In this document: positions 44,167-54,226 of the stretch, in pieces | Position numbering within the stretch: the stretch's first letter is position 1 | How the letters are laid out: each line of letters starts with the position of its first letter | NCBI RefSeq assembly: GCF_004293625.1 | Contig: NZ_CP033040.1 | Span: 2,681,001-2,745,000 of the forward strand | From: Thiomicrorhabdus indica | Lineage (GTDB): Bacteria > Pseudomonadota > Gammaproteobacteria > Thiomicrospirales > Thiomicrospiraceae | Direction: 5' to 3' | DNA: 64,000 nt | Notes under the pieces: model-generated | Database searches by the model: none | Told to the model about the DNA's origin: nothing | Seen by the model: only the letters and a program-made list of their open reading frames with translations | Program-made: the position numbers and the translations under genes

Positions 44167-45807
44167 TTAACGCCCTGTTGGATTGGCAAACCAATCAAGC
44201 TCAGCTTGATAGAGTTGCGTATCGACGTCCATAAAACTCAAAATTGAGTGGAACAATGCATCATGATTTGTTGCTAACGCTTGTTTTTGTTGAGCGTTGG
44301 CAAACTTTGCATTATTGGTATCGTTCATCCAAACGAGCATTGGGATATCTCTTTGCTCTTGCGGTGCCATAAAGTTAGGTAAACCGTGCAAGTAAATACC
44401 ATTTTCTCCCAAAGATTCGCCATGATCACTGGCATAAATCATCGCGGTCTCATACTGAGAATAGTTTTTTAGCCAATCAATCGTTTTTTGAAGAAATTCA
44501 TCTGTGTACAGAATCGCATTATCATAGGTATTCTTTAACTCATCTTGAGTACATTCAGATAACTCGTTCGTATCACATGTAGGAGTAAATCGCCGAAAAC
44601 TTTCTGGAACACGTTTAAAATATGCCGGCCCATGATTCCCCATTTGGTGAAGCACAACCACCATATCTTTTTGTGGATATTGACCGACAAATTCATCTAG
44701 ATTGGCAAGCATGCCCTCATCTCGACATTCAACATCGCAGACTGGGTTGATGTCAGAGTTTTTATAAGACTGATAAGCCACCCTATCTGCAACCCCTTTG
44801 GAATCCGAATTATTATCAAGCCAAAGCACTTCAATCCCTACCCGTTTAAGCACATCCAAAACATTTTCTTGCTGTTTGGCTTTAGTGGGTGAATAGTCGT
44901 CTTCCCCCAAAGCGGAAAACATACAGGGAACAGAATAGGCGGTTGAAGTACCGCAACTGGTCGCCTGTTGAAAACTGATTAAATTTCCAGACTGCATCAA
45001 CCTTTCAAGGTTTGGAGTAGTAGGCTGAGAGTAACCATTGATTTGCAAGTGATCACCACGAGCGGTTTCTCCAACCACCATGACTAACAATTTAGGCTTG
45101 TGAGAGTCAATTGAGGGAATTTTCTTGGCATCCATTGCAATACTTTGAAATGGTGCCGCCTCCGCCTCAAAAGATTGCCCAATAAATTTGGCGCTCGAAT
45201 AGAGATAAAAGCTTGGATTCGAGAAGTAACGAACCGATTTGTGTTCTCTTAAAAAGCTACTAAATTGCTCACTCGCACTGAAAACAGCAGTTAATGCAAT
45301 GATCAGACTCACAAAAAATAGACCCATTCTTTGTAATAACGCTTTTTTCCACCCAACAGGTTTGAGCTTCACTGCATAGAGTAAAAACACACTTGGAATA
45401 ATGCCTAAGAAAAACAGATATCCAAATAACTTCATGTTTAGCAAATCAAAAGCTTCGGCTTGATCCGTTTTAAGAATGTTAGTGATCATATCTTTATCAA
45501 TCACCGTATGATAACTATCCATAAAATAGGCAGAACTCGCGGTGACCATCAGCAATATGATGATGGTTGCTTTGGAAAACCGATGAAAAACAAACAGCGA
45601 TAACACCAAAACCAAACTCGCCCAAAGCAACAAACTAACGGCCGCTAAAAAAAGTCCTTCATCGACAGAAAGAGGATAAATTTTGAATAACGCTTGATAA
45701 AACGATTGATTGGCAAACATTACCCAGAAACCTGCTAACAAAATCAGAAGCATTGGGTAAGACAATTCAATCGAAAAATTAGAGAGACGTTTAGCAAAGA
45801 CAGTCAT
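44167..45807 (-). CDS. eptA: EptA-like phosphoethanolamine transferase
   Basis: The 546-residue inner-membrane enzyme has five N-terminal helices (about 15-165) and a periplasmic sulfatase-like domain (from about 235). Metal-site motif VMVVGETARGDHLQINGY (about 242-259), nucleophile region SCGTSTAYSVPCMF (Thr in CGTSTA near 287), YASDHGESLGENGIYLHG near the C-terminus. It transfers phosphoethanolamine to lipid A or another envelope glycan, reducing negative charge and polymyxin sensitivity in relatives. Length matches EptA (547). Start has GGAA 8 bp upstream. Glycan target is inferred from family only. Confidence 0.9.
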   Translation of the reverse strand: MTVFAKRLSNFSIELSYPMLLILLAGFWVMFANQSFYQALFKIYPLSVDEGLFLAAVSLLLWASLVLVLSLFVFHRFSKATIIILLMVTASSAYFMDSYHTVIDKDMITNILKTDQAEAFDLLNMKLFGYLFFLGIIPSVFLLYAVKLKPVGWKKALLQRMGLFFVSLIIALTAVFSASEQFSSFLREHKSVRYFSNPSFYLYSSAKFIGQSFEAEAAPFQSIAMDAKKIPSIDSHKPKLLVMVVGETARGDHLQINGYSQPTTPNLERLMQSGNLISFQQATSCGTSTAYSVPCMFSALGEDDYSPTKAKQQENVLDVLKRVGIEVLWLDNNSDSKGVADRVAYQSYKNSDINPVCDVECRDEGMLANLDEFVGQYPQKDMVVVLHQMGNHGPAYFKRVPESFRRFTPTCDTNELSECTQDELKNTYDNAILYTDEFLQKTIDWLKNYSQYETAMIYASDHGESLGENGIYLHGLPNFMAPQEQRDIPMLVWMNDTNNAKFANAQQKQALATNHDALFHSILSFMDVDTQLYQAELDWFANPTGR

Positions 45808-45845
45808 AGTGATTCCAAGAAAATATTAGCAGCGAGTTATTCATT

Positions 45846-46742
45846 TCACGCGTTTTGAACCCAGTGCAAAACATTTTGATCTTTAAGAAAAGAGGTCGCT
45901 TCGCCCCCTTTCAATAACGCAAGACTCGATAAAACGCCGGACAGTAAACATGTTGGCGCTGCAACAGTGGCGCTTCTAGGCGCATCAGGAATAGGCCAGC
46001 CTGTTTTTGGGTTAAGCAAATGGCCGTAACGTTTCCCTTGATATTCAATAAAACGATGTTCATCACCACTCGTCGCTATTCCGCCCTGAGAAAGCGCGAC
46101 TTGAACGGTTGAATTTTCCTTCAGAGGGTCTCGCACGCCGACGCTCCAAGGCTGCCGATTTTTGCGTGGCCCTGATACTCTTAAATCACCTCCGAGGTTA
46201 ATCAACACTGGTTCATTCAGACTGGCAGCTTGTAACATCGCCAAGGCTTTATCGGCTGCCCATTCTTTTACCAAGCCTCCTAAGTCGAGTTCAAAACCTT
46301 TTGGTAGTTTGATTTTGTCAGCCGTTCTTTTCACCTCTCTCCAACCAATAGAGGACAATAAAGGCTCAACTTCTGATTGATCAGGAATTGAATGTTGGCC
46401 ATCAAAGAGCCAAACACGTCGCAAAATGCCACTCGTGGGATCAAATAAACCATTGCTAAGATCATAAATTTGATCGATAAAATCGAACAGTCCAGCCGTT
46501 TCACTATCGAGTGAACACCACTGACCACTTGACTGATTCAGTTGAGACAGCCAAGATTCAGGCTGATAGCGTGAATACTTATCTTGCAAACGCCAGACCT
46601 CCTCTGCAACCAAACCACCGATTTGACTAGCAACGGCCCACGAATCGCTCTCAATCAAGACTTCACAATCACTCGCCATAGCAAAGAAACTGGCACGATA
46701 ACCGGTTTCTGTTTGAGATAGGCACAACTCACGCTTCAGCAT
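45846..46742 (-). CDS. apbE: FAD:protein FMN transferase (ApbE)
   Basis: ApbE attaches FMN covalently to Ser/Thr of target flavoproteins. The 298-residue protein has the family's ATSGD-type GGIATSGDEHRFIEYQGKRYGHLLNPKTGWPI (about 235-268) and FELDLGGLVKEWAADKA (about 147-163). It lacks a signal peptide or lipobox, so it would act in the cytoplasm, or its first residues are non-standard. Translationally coupled to DUF3570 upstream (1-bp overlap). Its target is not in view. Confidence 0.93.
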   Translation of the reverse strand: MLKRELCLSQTETGYRASFFAMASDCEVLIESDSWAVASQIGGLVAEEVWRLQDKYSRYQPESWLSQLNQSSGQWCSLDSETAGLFDFIDQIYDLSNGLFDPTSGILRRVWLFDGQHSIPDQSEVEPLLSSIGWREVKRTADKIKLPKGFELDLGGLVKEWAADKALAMLQAASLNEPVLINLGGDLRVSGPRKNRQPWSVGVRDPLKENSTVQVALSQGGIATSGDEHRFIEYQGKRYGHLLNPKTGWPIPDAPRSATVAAPTCLLSGVLSSLALLKGGEATSFLKDQNVLHWVQNA

Positions 46743-47977
46743 TAGAAAGTGAACTTATAACCAAATTGAACGATGGTAGCCGAGAGGTCGGAGCTTTGTG
46801 GCAAACTCTCTTGCACGCCCGGAAGGGCATGCTTATCATCCGAGCTTTGTTCGTATTGCTCTAAACGAAGACTGAATTCACTGCCACTTTCTGTTCTGTA
46901 AGCGAGCTTTGCTCCCACGGTGAAGGCTGAAAGCTCCGACAAGCGGCTGTCTGAACTTAAGTGATCACCAAATTCTGGCGACTCATCAAGGTGGTGCTGA
47001 TAAAAATCAGCGGCCGTTTGCTGGTAGTAGCGAACCTTTGGCGTTAGCGAGAATTTCTCATTCCAATTCCAACGATACTTGGTCTCTACGGTATGCGACG
47101 TAATCCCCCAGTCATCTGAGGTCAAACGATAAGACGCATCAAAGGTATCGCCCCAAGAAAGGTGACGACGGTAGTTAGTATGTAAGTAGGTTTTTAAACG
47201 ATTATCAGGCCGGTTTTCATAAAAATAAGCCACAGGACGTCCGTTATCATCCAACTGACTGACAAACTTGTAAGGGTCTGTGTGATAGCCTGAAGAGCTC
47301 GCAAGACCCACACTGGCCTGAATGAGACTTCTTTTATCCAATACTTGACTGATTCCAACTCTCGCCTCTGCAGTAGTTCTCTGCTCATCGCCGTCTTTAC
47401 GCTGTAGAGAGATATCACTGCTGCCAATTGGCGCACCACCCACCGGACGAATCATATCTTGGGTTAGAGAAACACCCCAATTCAAGGTGGTGTTTTTCTG
47501 ATTAAAATAATGTGTCATTCCGCCATTCAGTGATAAAGATGTAAAATCATATTCACTCGAAACACTGAGACCAAGGTTGTAACGATCACCGGAAGCAAGT
47601 GGTGCATCGTAGCTTGCACTGACTTGAGCACGCGTATCTTTGAAGGTGTCATCCAAAGGAATCTCACCGGCCGGTGTGGTATAGCTACCCTTGCCACTCG
47701 GTCGGGTGAAGGTTTGCGGCTGATCGGATGCGGTCGCACCATTCGGAGACGCGCCAGTAAGAGCGTCTACGACGACCTTCACACCAATCACAGAACCATC
47801 TTCTTGGGTTTTCTTTAAGCTTATCGCCGGCTCAACCGCTGAAACACGATCTTGTTCATCATAAATAAGCATCGCCGAGTCCACTTCCCACTCGGCTTGC
47901 ACAGCACCACTCGCCCCTAAACAAGTCATTGAAGCAATGGTCAATTGCGAGATAAGATTCGATTTTGTTAATTGCAT
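46742..47977 (-). CDS. DUF3570 outer-membrane beta-barrel protein
   Basis: A 411-residue protein with a signal peptide (cleavage about QAEW) and alternating beta strands ending in VQFGYKFTF-like C-terminal Phe (IVQFGYKFTF), the outer-membrane barrel signature. DUF3570 proteins keep WEVDSAMLIYDEQDRVSAVEP and TGASPNGATA near the N-terminus, as here. Always found with ApbE and DUF4266 genes. Role unknown; possibly metal or electron transfer linked. A copy of the palindrome (47666) gives Pro-Ala-Gly. Overlaps DUF4266 by 10 bp. Confidence 0.9.
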   Translation of the reverse strand: MQLTKSNLISQLTIASMTCLGASGAVQAEWEVDSAMLIYDEQDRVSAVEPAISLKKTQEDGSVIGVKVVVDALTGASPNGATASDQPQTFTRPSGKGSYTTPAGEIPLDDTFKDTRAQVSASYDAPLASGDRYNLGLSVSSEYDFTSLSLNGGMTHYFNQKNTTLNWGVSLTQDMIRPVGGAPIGSSDISLQRKDGDEQRTTAEARVGISQVLDKRSLIQASVGLASSSGYHTDPYKFVSQLDDNGRPVAYFYENRPDNRLKTYLHTNYRRHLSWGDTFDASYRLTSDDWGITSHTVETKYRWNWNEKFSLTPKVRYYQQTAADFYQHHLDESPEFGDHLSSDSRLSELSAFTVGAKLAYRTESGSEFSLRLEQYEQSSDDKHALPGVQESLPQSSDLSATIVQFGYKFTF

Positions 47978-48201
47978 CCGCAGCCTCCTGCCGCAAAGCC
48001 AGAGCCACCACTCGCGGCTTCTTTCGAAAAATAGATATGGTCGTCAAACGCCTGATCCATACTGTTTTCTTGCATTTCAGGTTTCGCCAAAATACCTCTT
48101 TCCCAAGGCTTTACGCCAATTTCACTCAGCGCACTACACCCATTTAATGAAAATAGACTTGCAAGCAAAGCCCCGAAGGCAAGGTTTCTTTTCCAGTTCA
48201 T
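47968..48201 (-). CDS. DUF4266 lipoprotein
   Basis: A 77-residue lipoprotein (lipobox LNGC, Cys22) with the family's VKPWERGILAKPEM core and the C-terminal GGSGFAAGGCGCN, where two Cys near the end could bind a metal. Small size and the overlap with DUF3570 support co-translation. The family has no known activity. Confidence 0.9.
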   Translation of the reverse strand: MNWKRNLAFGALLASLFSLNGCSALSEIGVKPWERGILAKPEMQENSMDQAFDDHIYFSKEAASGGSGFAAGGCGCN

Positions 48202-48207
48202 AGTGAG

Positions 48208-48696
48208 TCAATTTCCTTGAATTTTTTGTTGGATAAGTTGCTGGATACTTTCAGCGTCTTTCTTTAAGAACCCCTGATGCTGCCAAACAATTTGTCCTTC
48301 CGGATTAATCAAATAAGACGTCGGCATGGCTTGGACTTGCAGAGCGCTTGGCAAGGTGCCTTGAGCATCAAAAAGAATTGGGAAACTAGCGGGAGTGGTT
48401 TGCAAAAAAATGTCGGCATCTTGCCGGTTTTCATCGACATTAACGGCAACCACAGTAAAATTTTTTGATTGCATTTGTTGATGCAACTGATTCATAAAAG
48501 GAAAAGAAGCTTGGCAAGGCGCACACCAAGAAGCCCAAAAATCCAAGTAAATCCACCGGCCGGTATAGTTTTGTAATTCTGGAGAAAGTTTATGCAGTGT
48601 TAAGGTTTCAGCATAAGCAAAAGAATTTGGACTCACCCAAATCAGACTGCTGAAAATGACAAGCATTTGAATCAATTTGGTGAGCGTTGAATACAT
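48208..48696 (-). CDS. TlpA-like periplasmic thioredoxin
   Basis: A 162-residue protein with an N-terminal membrane/signal segment (LIQMLVIFSSLIWVSPNSFA) and a thioredoxin fold with FWASWCAPCQASFPF active site (CxxC near residue 55). The start at 48696 is preferred because GAGGA lies 6 bp upstream. TlpA/ResA-type proteins reduce disulfides in the periplasm, often for haem or metalloprotein maturation. It opens the operon with DUF4266, DUF3570 and ApbE. A TGR encoded by the palindrome copy at 48555 sits before the active site. Confidence 0.88.
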   Translation of the reverse strand: MYSTLTKLIQMLVIFSSLIWVSPNSFAYAETLTLHKLSPELQNYTGRWIYLDFWASWCAPCQASFPFMNQLHQQMQSKNFTVVAVNVDENRQDADIFLQTTPASFPILFDAQGTLPSALQVQAMPTSYLINPEGQIVWQHQGFLKKDAESIQQLIQQKIQGN

Positions 48697-48982
48697 ACAA
48701 ATCCTCATGAATCTCATTGATTGAGTGTTTGAGTAATGTAGCGCCCTAATTAAAAACCGCTATTGGGCATTCGTCGAAAAAACCTGGAAAAATGTCCACC
48801 GAACATCTGTACCATATCATTAAGTTACTATTTAACACAAAATAAGTATTCTTCGCATACATTCAAAATCGAATGATGTCTTTATTCGTCTAAAAGAGGA
48901 CAAGAAAAAAAGGGGTGAAACGACTCTTAAGACGGTAGTTGCCTTCAAACCGTTTTGTTTGATGAGAAAGCACTCAAGAAAA

Positions 48983-50239
48983 TTATCTTCGAGTAATAAA
49001 ACGCCACAACCAAATTACTGCCAATAACTTAATGATGGAAGGAACCAAAGCATACATCAACGTTAAAGGCTCTGTAGATGCACCACTTGCAACACCAGGT
49101 TGATAACCCAAAAACCCCAACACAGGCAAACTGATACCTGTGGCGAGTGCTAACGATGATTTTGTGAAAAAGTTCATGAGGGAAAAGGCTCTGCTCGACA
49201 GATTCTGAGTATTGGATTGATGAATATTATCTGCCAGAATCGCTGGCGGCAATGCCAAGTCTGCGCCGAGAGCCAAACCAGACAAAACACAAATAATGGC
49301 AAAAGGCACTACATCCCCTTCTTTTAAAGTAAACGCCCAACCAAACACCAAAACGGCAAGCAACATACTCCAAAACCAGACGACTGTTTTCCCATGCACT
49401 TTCGACAATCTTTGCCAAAGCGGCATTCCCAACACTCCGCTCATAAAATAGAGTAGTAAAAAGAGACCTATCCATTGTTCAGCCTGCAGATGATCTTTAA
49501 TAAAGAATAGCACCAAGACACCTGGAATCGCCGCTGCAACATTATTAATCAGATAAATCCCAAAGAAGCTTTTTGCCCAAGAAGTGTTTATGGATTGCCA
49601 ACTAGAGGGTAAGTTATCCGTATTGCTTACCGGAGAAAGCTTTACTTTGCGAAACCAAAGCCAAAAACTCAAAAAACCCAATGCGAGTAAGGGCAAAAAG
49701 ATTAGAGTTAACAGGTGAAATCCACCGGCCGGTGAATAATTTTGATTCAGCCAAGTCGGTAATGCGGCAGCAACGATCAATCCTAAAAGTCCAATACCTT
49801 CACGCCAACCTGTAATTCTTGTTCGTTCGGCAGGCGAACACTGCCAAAGCCCACCCAAAGATTGGAAATTTATACTCATTACACTAAAGCCTGTTGTGCT
49901 TAAAAACACAGCCAGACTGAAATGAAGCATAGGAGCACTTTCAGAAGGGTGAAACAGTAGCCAAAATCCAGCAGCTAATAACCCAGCACCCAAAAGCATA
50001 ATCGCCAATCTATTTTCAGAATAACGATCACTGAGTGAGCCAATCCAAGGGTCTTGTATGGCATCAATTAAGCGCAATACCAGTAACGCTGTTCCCAAAT
50101 TGACCAATGATAGCTGAAGTTCTGAAGCATAAAATTCAGGCGCATGCATATACAAAGGCAGACCGACAAAAGCTAAGGGAAAAGCCAATAAACCATATTG
50201 AATTAAATGCTTTGATCTTAGTACGTTCGTATCTTGCAT
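48983..50239 (-). CDS. MFS transporter (GPH/melibiose type)
   Basis: I start at 50239 (418 residues, MQDTNVLRSKHLIQYGL), with GGTGA 8 bp upstream, instead of a longer frame that adds a Cys-rich lead. Twelve membrane helices are predicted; the motif LRLIDAIQDPWIGSLSDRY resembles the GPH (sodium:melibiose) branch, which carries sugars or related substrates. Substrate cannot be inferred from context; the next upstream gene is a chalcone-isomerase-like protein. A palindrome copy at 49724 gives Pro-Ala-Gly. Confidence 0.85.
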   Translation of the reverse strand: MQDTNVLRSKHLIQYGLLAFPLAFVGLPLYMHAPEFYASELQLSLVNLGTALLVLRLIDAIQDPWIGSLSDRYSENRLAIMLLGAGLLAAGFWLLFHPSESAPMLHFSLAVFLSTTGFSVMSINFQSLGGLWQCSPAERTRITGWREGIGLLGLIVAAALPTWLNQNYSPAGGFHLLTLIFLPLLALGFLSFWLWFRKVKLSPVSNTDNLPSSWQSINTSWAKSFFGIYLINNVAAAIPGVLVLFFIKDHLQAEQWIGLFLLLYFMSGVLGMPLWQRLSKVHGKTVVWFWSMLLAVLVFGWAFTLKEGDVVPFAIICVLSGLALGADLALPPAILADNIHQSNTQNLSSRAFSLMNFFTKSSLALATGISLPVLGFLGYQPGVASGASTEPLTLMYALVPSIIKLLAVIWLWRFITRR

Positions 50240-50304
50240 GGGAATATCACCAATCAAAGAAGAATTGGCAACGACTGAACAGTGAAGGCACCATAACTCC
50301 ACAT

Positions 50305-50832
50305 TTAGGATTGTCCCAAAAGTTGTAAGCGCAGCTGAGGAGCCGAAGTATTTTCATCGAGCCAAATCCCAAAAAACCAACGGCTAAACTCAGGATCTTC
50401 AATCCTACCAATCGCCTCTCCATCTTTAAAAAAGGCCGTCGAACCTGAGGCCTGTCGAACCCCGGTCAAAGACTCTCCTTCTACCACATCTGGAAATATC
50501 TCTAGCATGACTTCCAACCAACTTTTCAGCTTTTGTTCATCTTTAAAACCTAACCCTCGGATTTCCTCTACTGAACGCTGTGCAATCGCTTTGCCTTCAA
50601 ATTTTCTTAAATAGGTTAAGGTTAATGAATACTCCTGGTTACTCTGCCAAGGACGGCTTGCGGCGAATAGTTCCGCTTGATAAATCTCCCAAAACAGTAC
50701 GGTGTAAACCCCCTTGCCAACCAAAACCTGATTGGCTGGAACAGCAGACGAACTCCATGAAACCGGAATCAAGGCTAACCAAACCAATCCAACCTTTAGA
50801 ATTTTCTGAAAAAGATTCACAATTTCCTCCAA
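50305..50832 (-). CDS. Chalcone-isomerase-like periplasmic protein
   Basis: The 175-residue protein has a signal peptide (about 1-30, ending SSSAVPA) and a chalcone-isomerase-like fold (PF16036): VLVGKGVYTVLFWEIYQAELFAA, YSLTLTYLRKFEGKAIAQRSVEEIRGLGF, FFKDGEAIGRIEDPEFSRWFFGIWLDENTSAP. In bacteria these are not flavonoid enzymes; function is unknown. Same strand as the MFS gene, 65 bp upstream of its start. Confidence 0.85.
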   Translation of the reverse strand: MEEIVNLFQKILKVGLVWLALIPVSWSSSAVPANQVLVGKGVYTVLFWEIYQAELFAASRPWQSNQEYSLTLTYLRKFEGKAIAQRSVEEIRGLGFKDEQKLKSWLEVMLEIFPDVVEGESLTGVRQASGSTAFFKDGEAIGRIEDPEFSRWFFGIWLDENTSAPQLRLQLLGQS

Positions 50833-51133
50833 TTTACCGGCCGATTCTATTTAGTCGACTATTTAATTTAAAGGAAATTCGTCTAACCAAAACCAGAGTT
50901 TGATTTTCAAACGGTAACTGACAGGATTGCTTCAGAGTTAGTGTCGAAAGGATGAATCACACCTATCAAATCCACAATATGGCTTTAAGAAAAACTGGTA
51001 CGAATCTTGTTATAGAGTTTTGTTAATTAGCATCAATAAATTATCTGATAACATAGCCACATGCTGTTTTTCGTATAAAAATGTAAAAATTGCTAAGATA
51101 AAAACAATTTCAGGTGTGACCGGGGACAAGCTC
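50833..51133. other. Divergent intergenic region
   Basis: About 300 bp between divergent genes. It contains a truncated palindrome ACCGGCCGAT (about 50836) and an AT-rich stretch before the chemoreceptor gene. No other structure is seen. Confidence 0.4.
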
Positions 51134-54121
51134 ATGCGTAATAATCAACCAGTTTCCAACAATGAATACTTGTTAAGTGATGGACTCGTCTTGGTCTCTA
51201 AAACCGACCTTCAAGGAACCATCATCTATGCAAATGAAGATTTCATTGAAGCCAGTGGATATAGTTATGACGAAATAATCGGTCAACCCCATAACATCCT
51301 GCGCCACCCTGATGTCCCTGAAGCAGTATTTGCCGACCTTTGGGCAACCATTCAAAAAGGACGACCATGGCGACAAGTGGTCAAAAATCGACGCAAAAAC
51401 GGAGATCATTACTGGGTAATCGCAAATACCTCTCCGATTTATGAAAATGGCAAAATCATTGGTTATTTGAGTGTTCGAAAAGCGGCTTCTGATGAACAAA
51501 AGGTAGCCGCCGCAGAAGCTTACAAAGCCATTTCCGAAGAAAAACTTTCTCTTACACACGGTCAAGTCGATAGCTTATGGCGTCGACTAAATCCTTTTGC
51601 ACACTGGAACCCTTTAGTCACAGTCATCCCAGCGACCTTAGTTGCTATTCTTGCCGGTTTTTCGGTTTTTATATGGGAAGAAATCCCATCATGGTTAAAT
51701 GCAATCACCGTATTCTTAACCGTCCTATCCACCATTCACATTTTGTATTACCTGCATCGTATTCAAGATGCAATTGGCGCTATCCGCAGTATTCGAGACG
51801 GCAATTTTTTCAGCTTTATTGATATTCACGGTGAAAACACTTCTGGTGTCATCAATCGCCAAGTACAAAACCTACAAACGCGCCTAGGCGCTCAAATGAA
51901 TGAGATCGGCATCAACCTCAAAAGCGCTCAACGACTATCCGCAGGCCTTGATAACCAACAATCCATGATGATGCTCGCCGACCAAAACGGTACGATTACC
52001 TACATGAACCAATCTCTAAAAGATTTCTTACTGCCTTTAGAAGAAAACATTCGCCAAGAAGTGCCAGATTTCCAAACTGAAAGTCTAATCAATAAGTCTA
52101 CCGGCTGCTTGTTTAAACATGACTTGAACCTACTCAATGAAATTCTCACACTTACAGCTCCCAAAAATTTTGAGTTTGAATTTTTTGGCGCCAATGTCGG
52201 CCTAACCGTCAGTCCCATTAATATTGATAATCAAAAGCTTGGAACCGCGTTGGAATGGGAAGATATTTACCAAAAACAACATGTTCAAGAAGGTTTTAAA
52301 AACATTGTCGCCGATGCTCGCACCGGCCGGTTACATTCTCGAATGAACCCTGAAGGTTTGGATGGCTTTTTCTTAGAGATGGCGGAAGGCATTAATCTAT
52401 TGATGGACAACCTGCAAGCCACGATGAAAGACATCAGCATCATGATTAATGGCCTCTCTGAAAAAGATTTAAGCATGCAGCCAAAGTTTACGCATTCAGG
52501 TCAATTTGACTGGACAGTCAAAAACCTCGTTGATGGCTTTGAATCACTCAGAGCCTCATTTTGTGGTGCATCGGATTTGGCACAAGAAGTCTACCAATCA
52601 GCAGAAAGTGTCTCTGCGAGTAATGAAGAACTGTCCGAATCGATTCGTAATCAAGTGAAGGAACTTCAATTAACCACTCAAGCCATGAATGCAATTACTG
52701 AGAAAGTTGAAGGTACCTCTCAAGAAGCACATCAAGCAAATGAATTGGCCATAAACACTCAAAAACAGATTGAAACCGGCAATCAGAATATGGCTCAAGC
52801 CGTTCAAGCGATGAATGAAATTGAAAAAGTTAGTGAAGAAATTACCGGCATTGTCAGCCTCATTGACAGCATCGCCTTCCAAACTAACCTGTTAGCATTG
52901 AATGCTGCGGTTGAAGCCGCTCGTGCGGGTGAGCATGGTAGAGGCTTTGCAGTGGTAGCTGGCGAGGTTCGAAGTCTTGCTCAACGCTCAGCCGATGCCG
53001 CTCGAGAAATCAAATCTTTGATAGATCAAACGGCTGAAAAAATCTCATCCGGAACCGAAAAAGTTGTCCGAACCAGTGAAAACCTGTCTGAAATCATTCA
53101 GCACGTTCAGGAAATGGCGACACGCATCTCGACAATTTCCAATAATTCGCATGAACAATCCCAAGAAATTATCCAAATTAGTCGTTCTATTCAAGAAATT
53201 GACCAGTCGGCCGAAACCAGTGCCGCTCTGGTGATGGAAAATAGTTCACTGTCCAACTACTTACAAGAAGTGGCTGACACAATGGATGATTTGGTGTCAT
53301 CGTTTGAATTAGGAGATTGTGATCAACTGGTTTCTACTGGTAAGGCTGATCCTAAGAAACCTCGCGTTCTGGTTGTGGATGACAATCTCTCTAACCAAAA
53401 AGTCGCAGAGATGGTCTTGAAAAAATTTGGATACCGCGTTCTGAATGCCTCTGACGGCCAAAGCGCGGTTAATAAGGTTTCTCAATACAAACCGGATGCC
53501 ATCTTAATGGATATTGAAATGCCAAGAATGAATGGTATCGAAGCCACCAAACGTATTTTATCTAATGGAAATCGTACACCAATTTTCGCCTACACTGGCC
53601 ATAAAGATTCTGATGTTCAAGAGTGTCTAGATATTGGTATGCTTGGCATTCTACATAAACCTCTCAAACCGATGGAACTCAAGCAACTTCTTGAAAAAGC
53701 AGGCATTAAAGGGTACATGAGTGAAACTGAAATCTTAGCCGCTAAACGAAATAAAATCCTCAAAAATTCTGCACTTGCCCAGCGCTTTGATGAAATGATT
53801 AATGCACACTTGGCATGGAAAAAACGGATTCGTCAATTTATCAGTGGCGCTGAAATTGGCGTGACACAAGAAAATGCGGTTGATCATACCGCATGTGTTC
53901 TCGGTAAATGGCTCTACTCAGAAGGTCAAAACATGATAGATTCAAGCATTATGCAAACGCTTGAACCTGCACATGCAAAAATGCATAGTACGATTGGCGT
54001 CATCATGGATGCGTTTGAGCAAGACGATTATGACACACTTGAATCTAGCGTTAAGGATCTGGATGAATACAGCGATAAAGTTGTGAAGTTATTGAATCAA
54101 CTCATTTTGCAACAAGGCTAA
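51134..54121 (+). CDS. PAS-chemoreceptor (MCP) fused to a receiver and a CZB domain
   Basis: Starting at ATG 51134 (GGGG 8 bp upstream), the 995-residue protein combines an Aer-like PAS domain (about 15-115, with [38 protein letters not shown]), two membrane helices (about 165-205), a degenerate second PAS, a methyl-accepting signalling hairpin ([38 protein letters not shown], about 575-635), a receiver domain ([14 protein letters not shown] with Asp near 792 in [13 protein letters not shown]) and a C-terminal CZB zinc-binding domain ([33 protein letters not shown]). CZB domains bind zinc with one Cys and three His. Receptor and receiver in one chain is unusual. Confidence 0.9.
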   Translation: MRNNQPVSNNEYLLSDGLVLVSKTDLQGTIIYANEDFIEASGYSYDEIIGQPHNILRHPDVPEAVFADLWATIQKGRPWRQVVKNRRKNGDHYWVIANTSPIYENGKIIGYLSVRKAASDEQKVAAAEAYKAISEEKLSLTHGQVDSLWRRLNPFAHWNPLVTVIPATLVAILAGFSVFIWEEIPSWLNAITVFLTVLSTIHILYYLHRIQDAIGAIRSIRDGNFFSFIDIHGENTSGVINRQVQNLQTRLGAQMNEIGINLKSAQRLSAGLDNQQSMMMLADQNGTITYMNQSLKDFLLPLEENIRQEVPDFQTESLINKSTGCLFKHDLNLLNEILTLTAPKNFEFEFFGANVGLTVSPINIDNQKLGTALEWEDIYQKQHVQEGFKNIVADARTGRLHSRMNPEGLDGFFLEMAEGINLLMDNLQATMKDISIMINGLSEKDLSMQPKFTHSGQFDWTVKNLVDGFESLRASFCGASDLAQEVYQSAESVSASNEELSESIRNQVKELQLTTQAMNAITEKVEGTSQEAHQANELAINTQKQIETGNQNMAQAVQAMNEIEKVSEEITGIVSLIDSIAFQTNLLALNAAVEAARAGEHGRGFAVVAGEVRSLAQRSADAAREIKSLIDQTAEKISSGTEKVVRTSENLSEIIQHVQEMATRISTISNNSHEQSQEIIQISRSIQEIDQSAETSAALVMENSSLSNYLQEVADTMDDLVSSFELGDCDQLVSTGKADPKKPRVLVVDDNLSNQKVAEMVLKKFGYRVLNASDGQSAVNKVSQYKPDAILMDIEMPRMNGIEATKRILSNGNRTPIFAYTGHKDSDVQECLDIGMLGILHKPLKPMELKQLLEKAGIKGYMSETEILAAKRNKILKNSALAQRFDEMINAHLAWKKRIRQFISGAEIGVTQENAVDHTACVLGKWLYSEGQNMIDSSIMQTLEPAHAKMHSTIGVIMDAFEQDDYDTLESSVKDLDEYSDKVVKLLNQLILQQG

Positions 54122-54172
54122 GCTGAACTCGCTCAGACCTCCTCTGAGCTATTTCTTCCTAGAGTCAGGAGC

Positions 54173-54199
54173 TGGGGCTAGCTAAACTAAATAGCCCCA
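54173..54199. terminator. Hairpin between convergent signalling genes
   Basis: TGGGGCTA (54173-54180) and TAGCCCCA (54192-54199) form an 8-bp stem with an 11-nt loop after the chemoreceptor stop, followed by CTCTTT on the + strand. Confidence 0.6.
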
Positions 54200-54207
54200 C
54201 TCTTTCC

Positions 54208-54217
54208 ACCGGCCGGT
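54208..54217. repeat. Intergenic ACCGGCCGGT palindrome
   Basis: Perfect 10-mer between the hairpin at 54173 and the convergent histidine-kinase gene ending at 54227. Confidence 0.95.
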
Positions 54218-54226
54218 AAACTTTAC

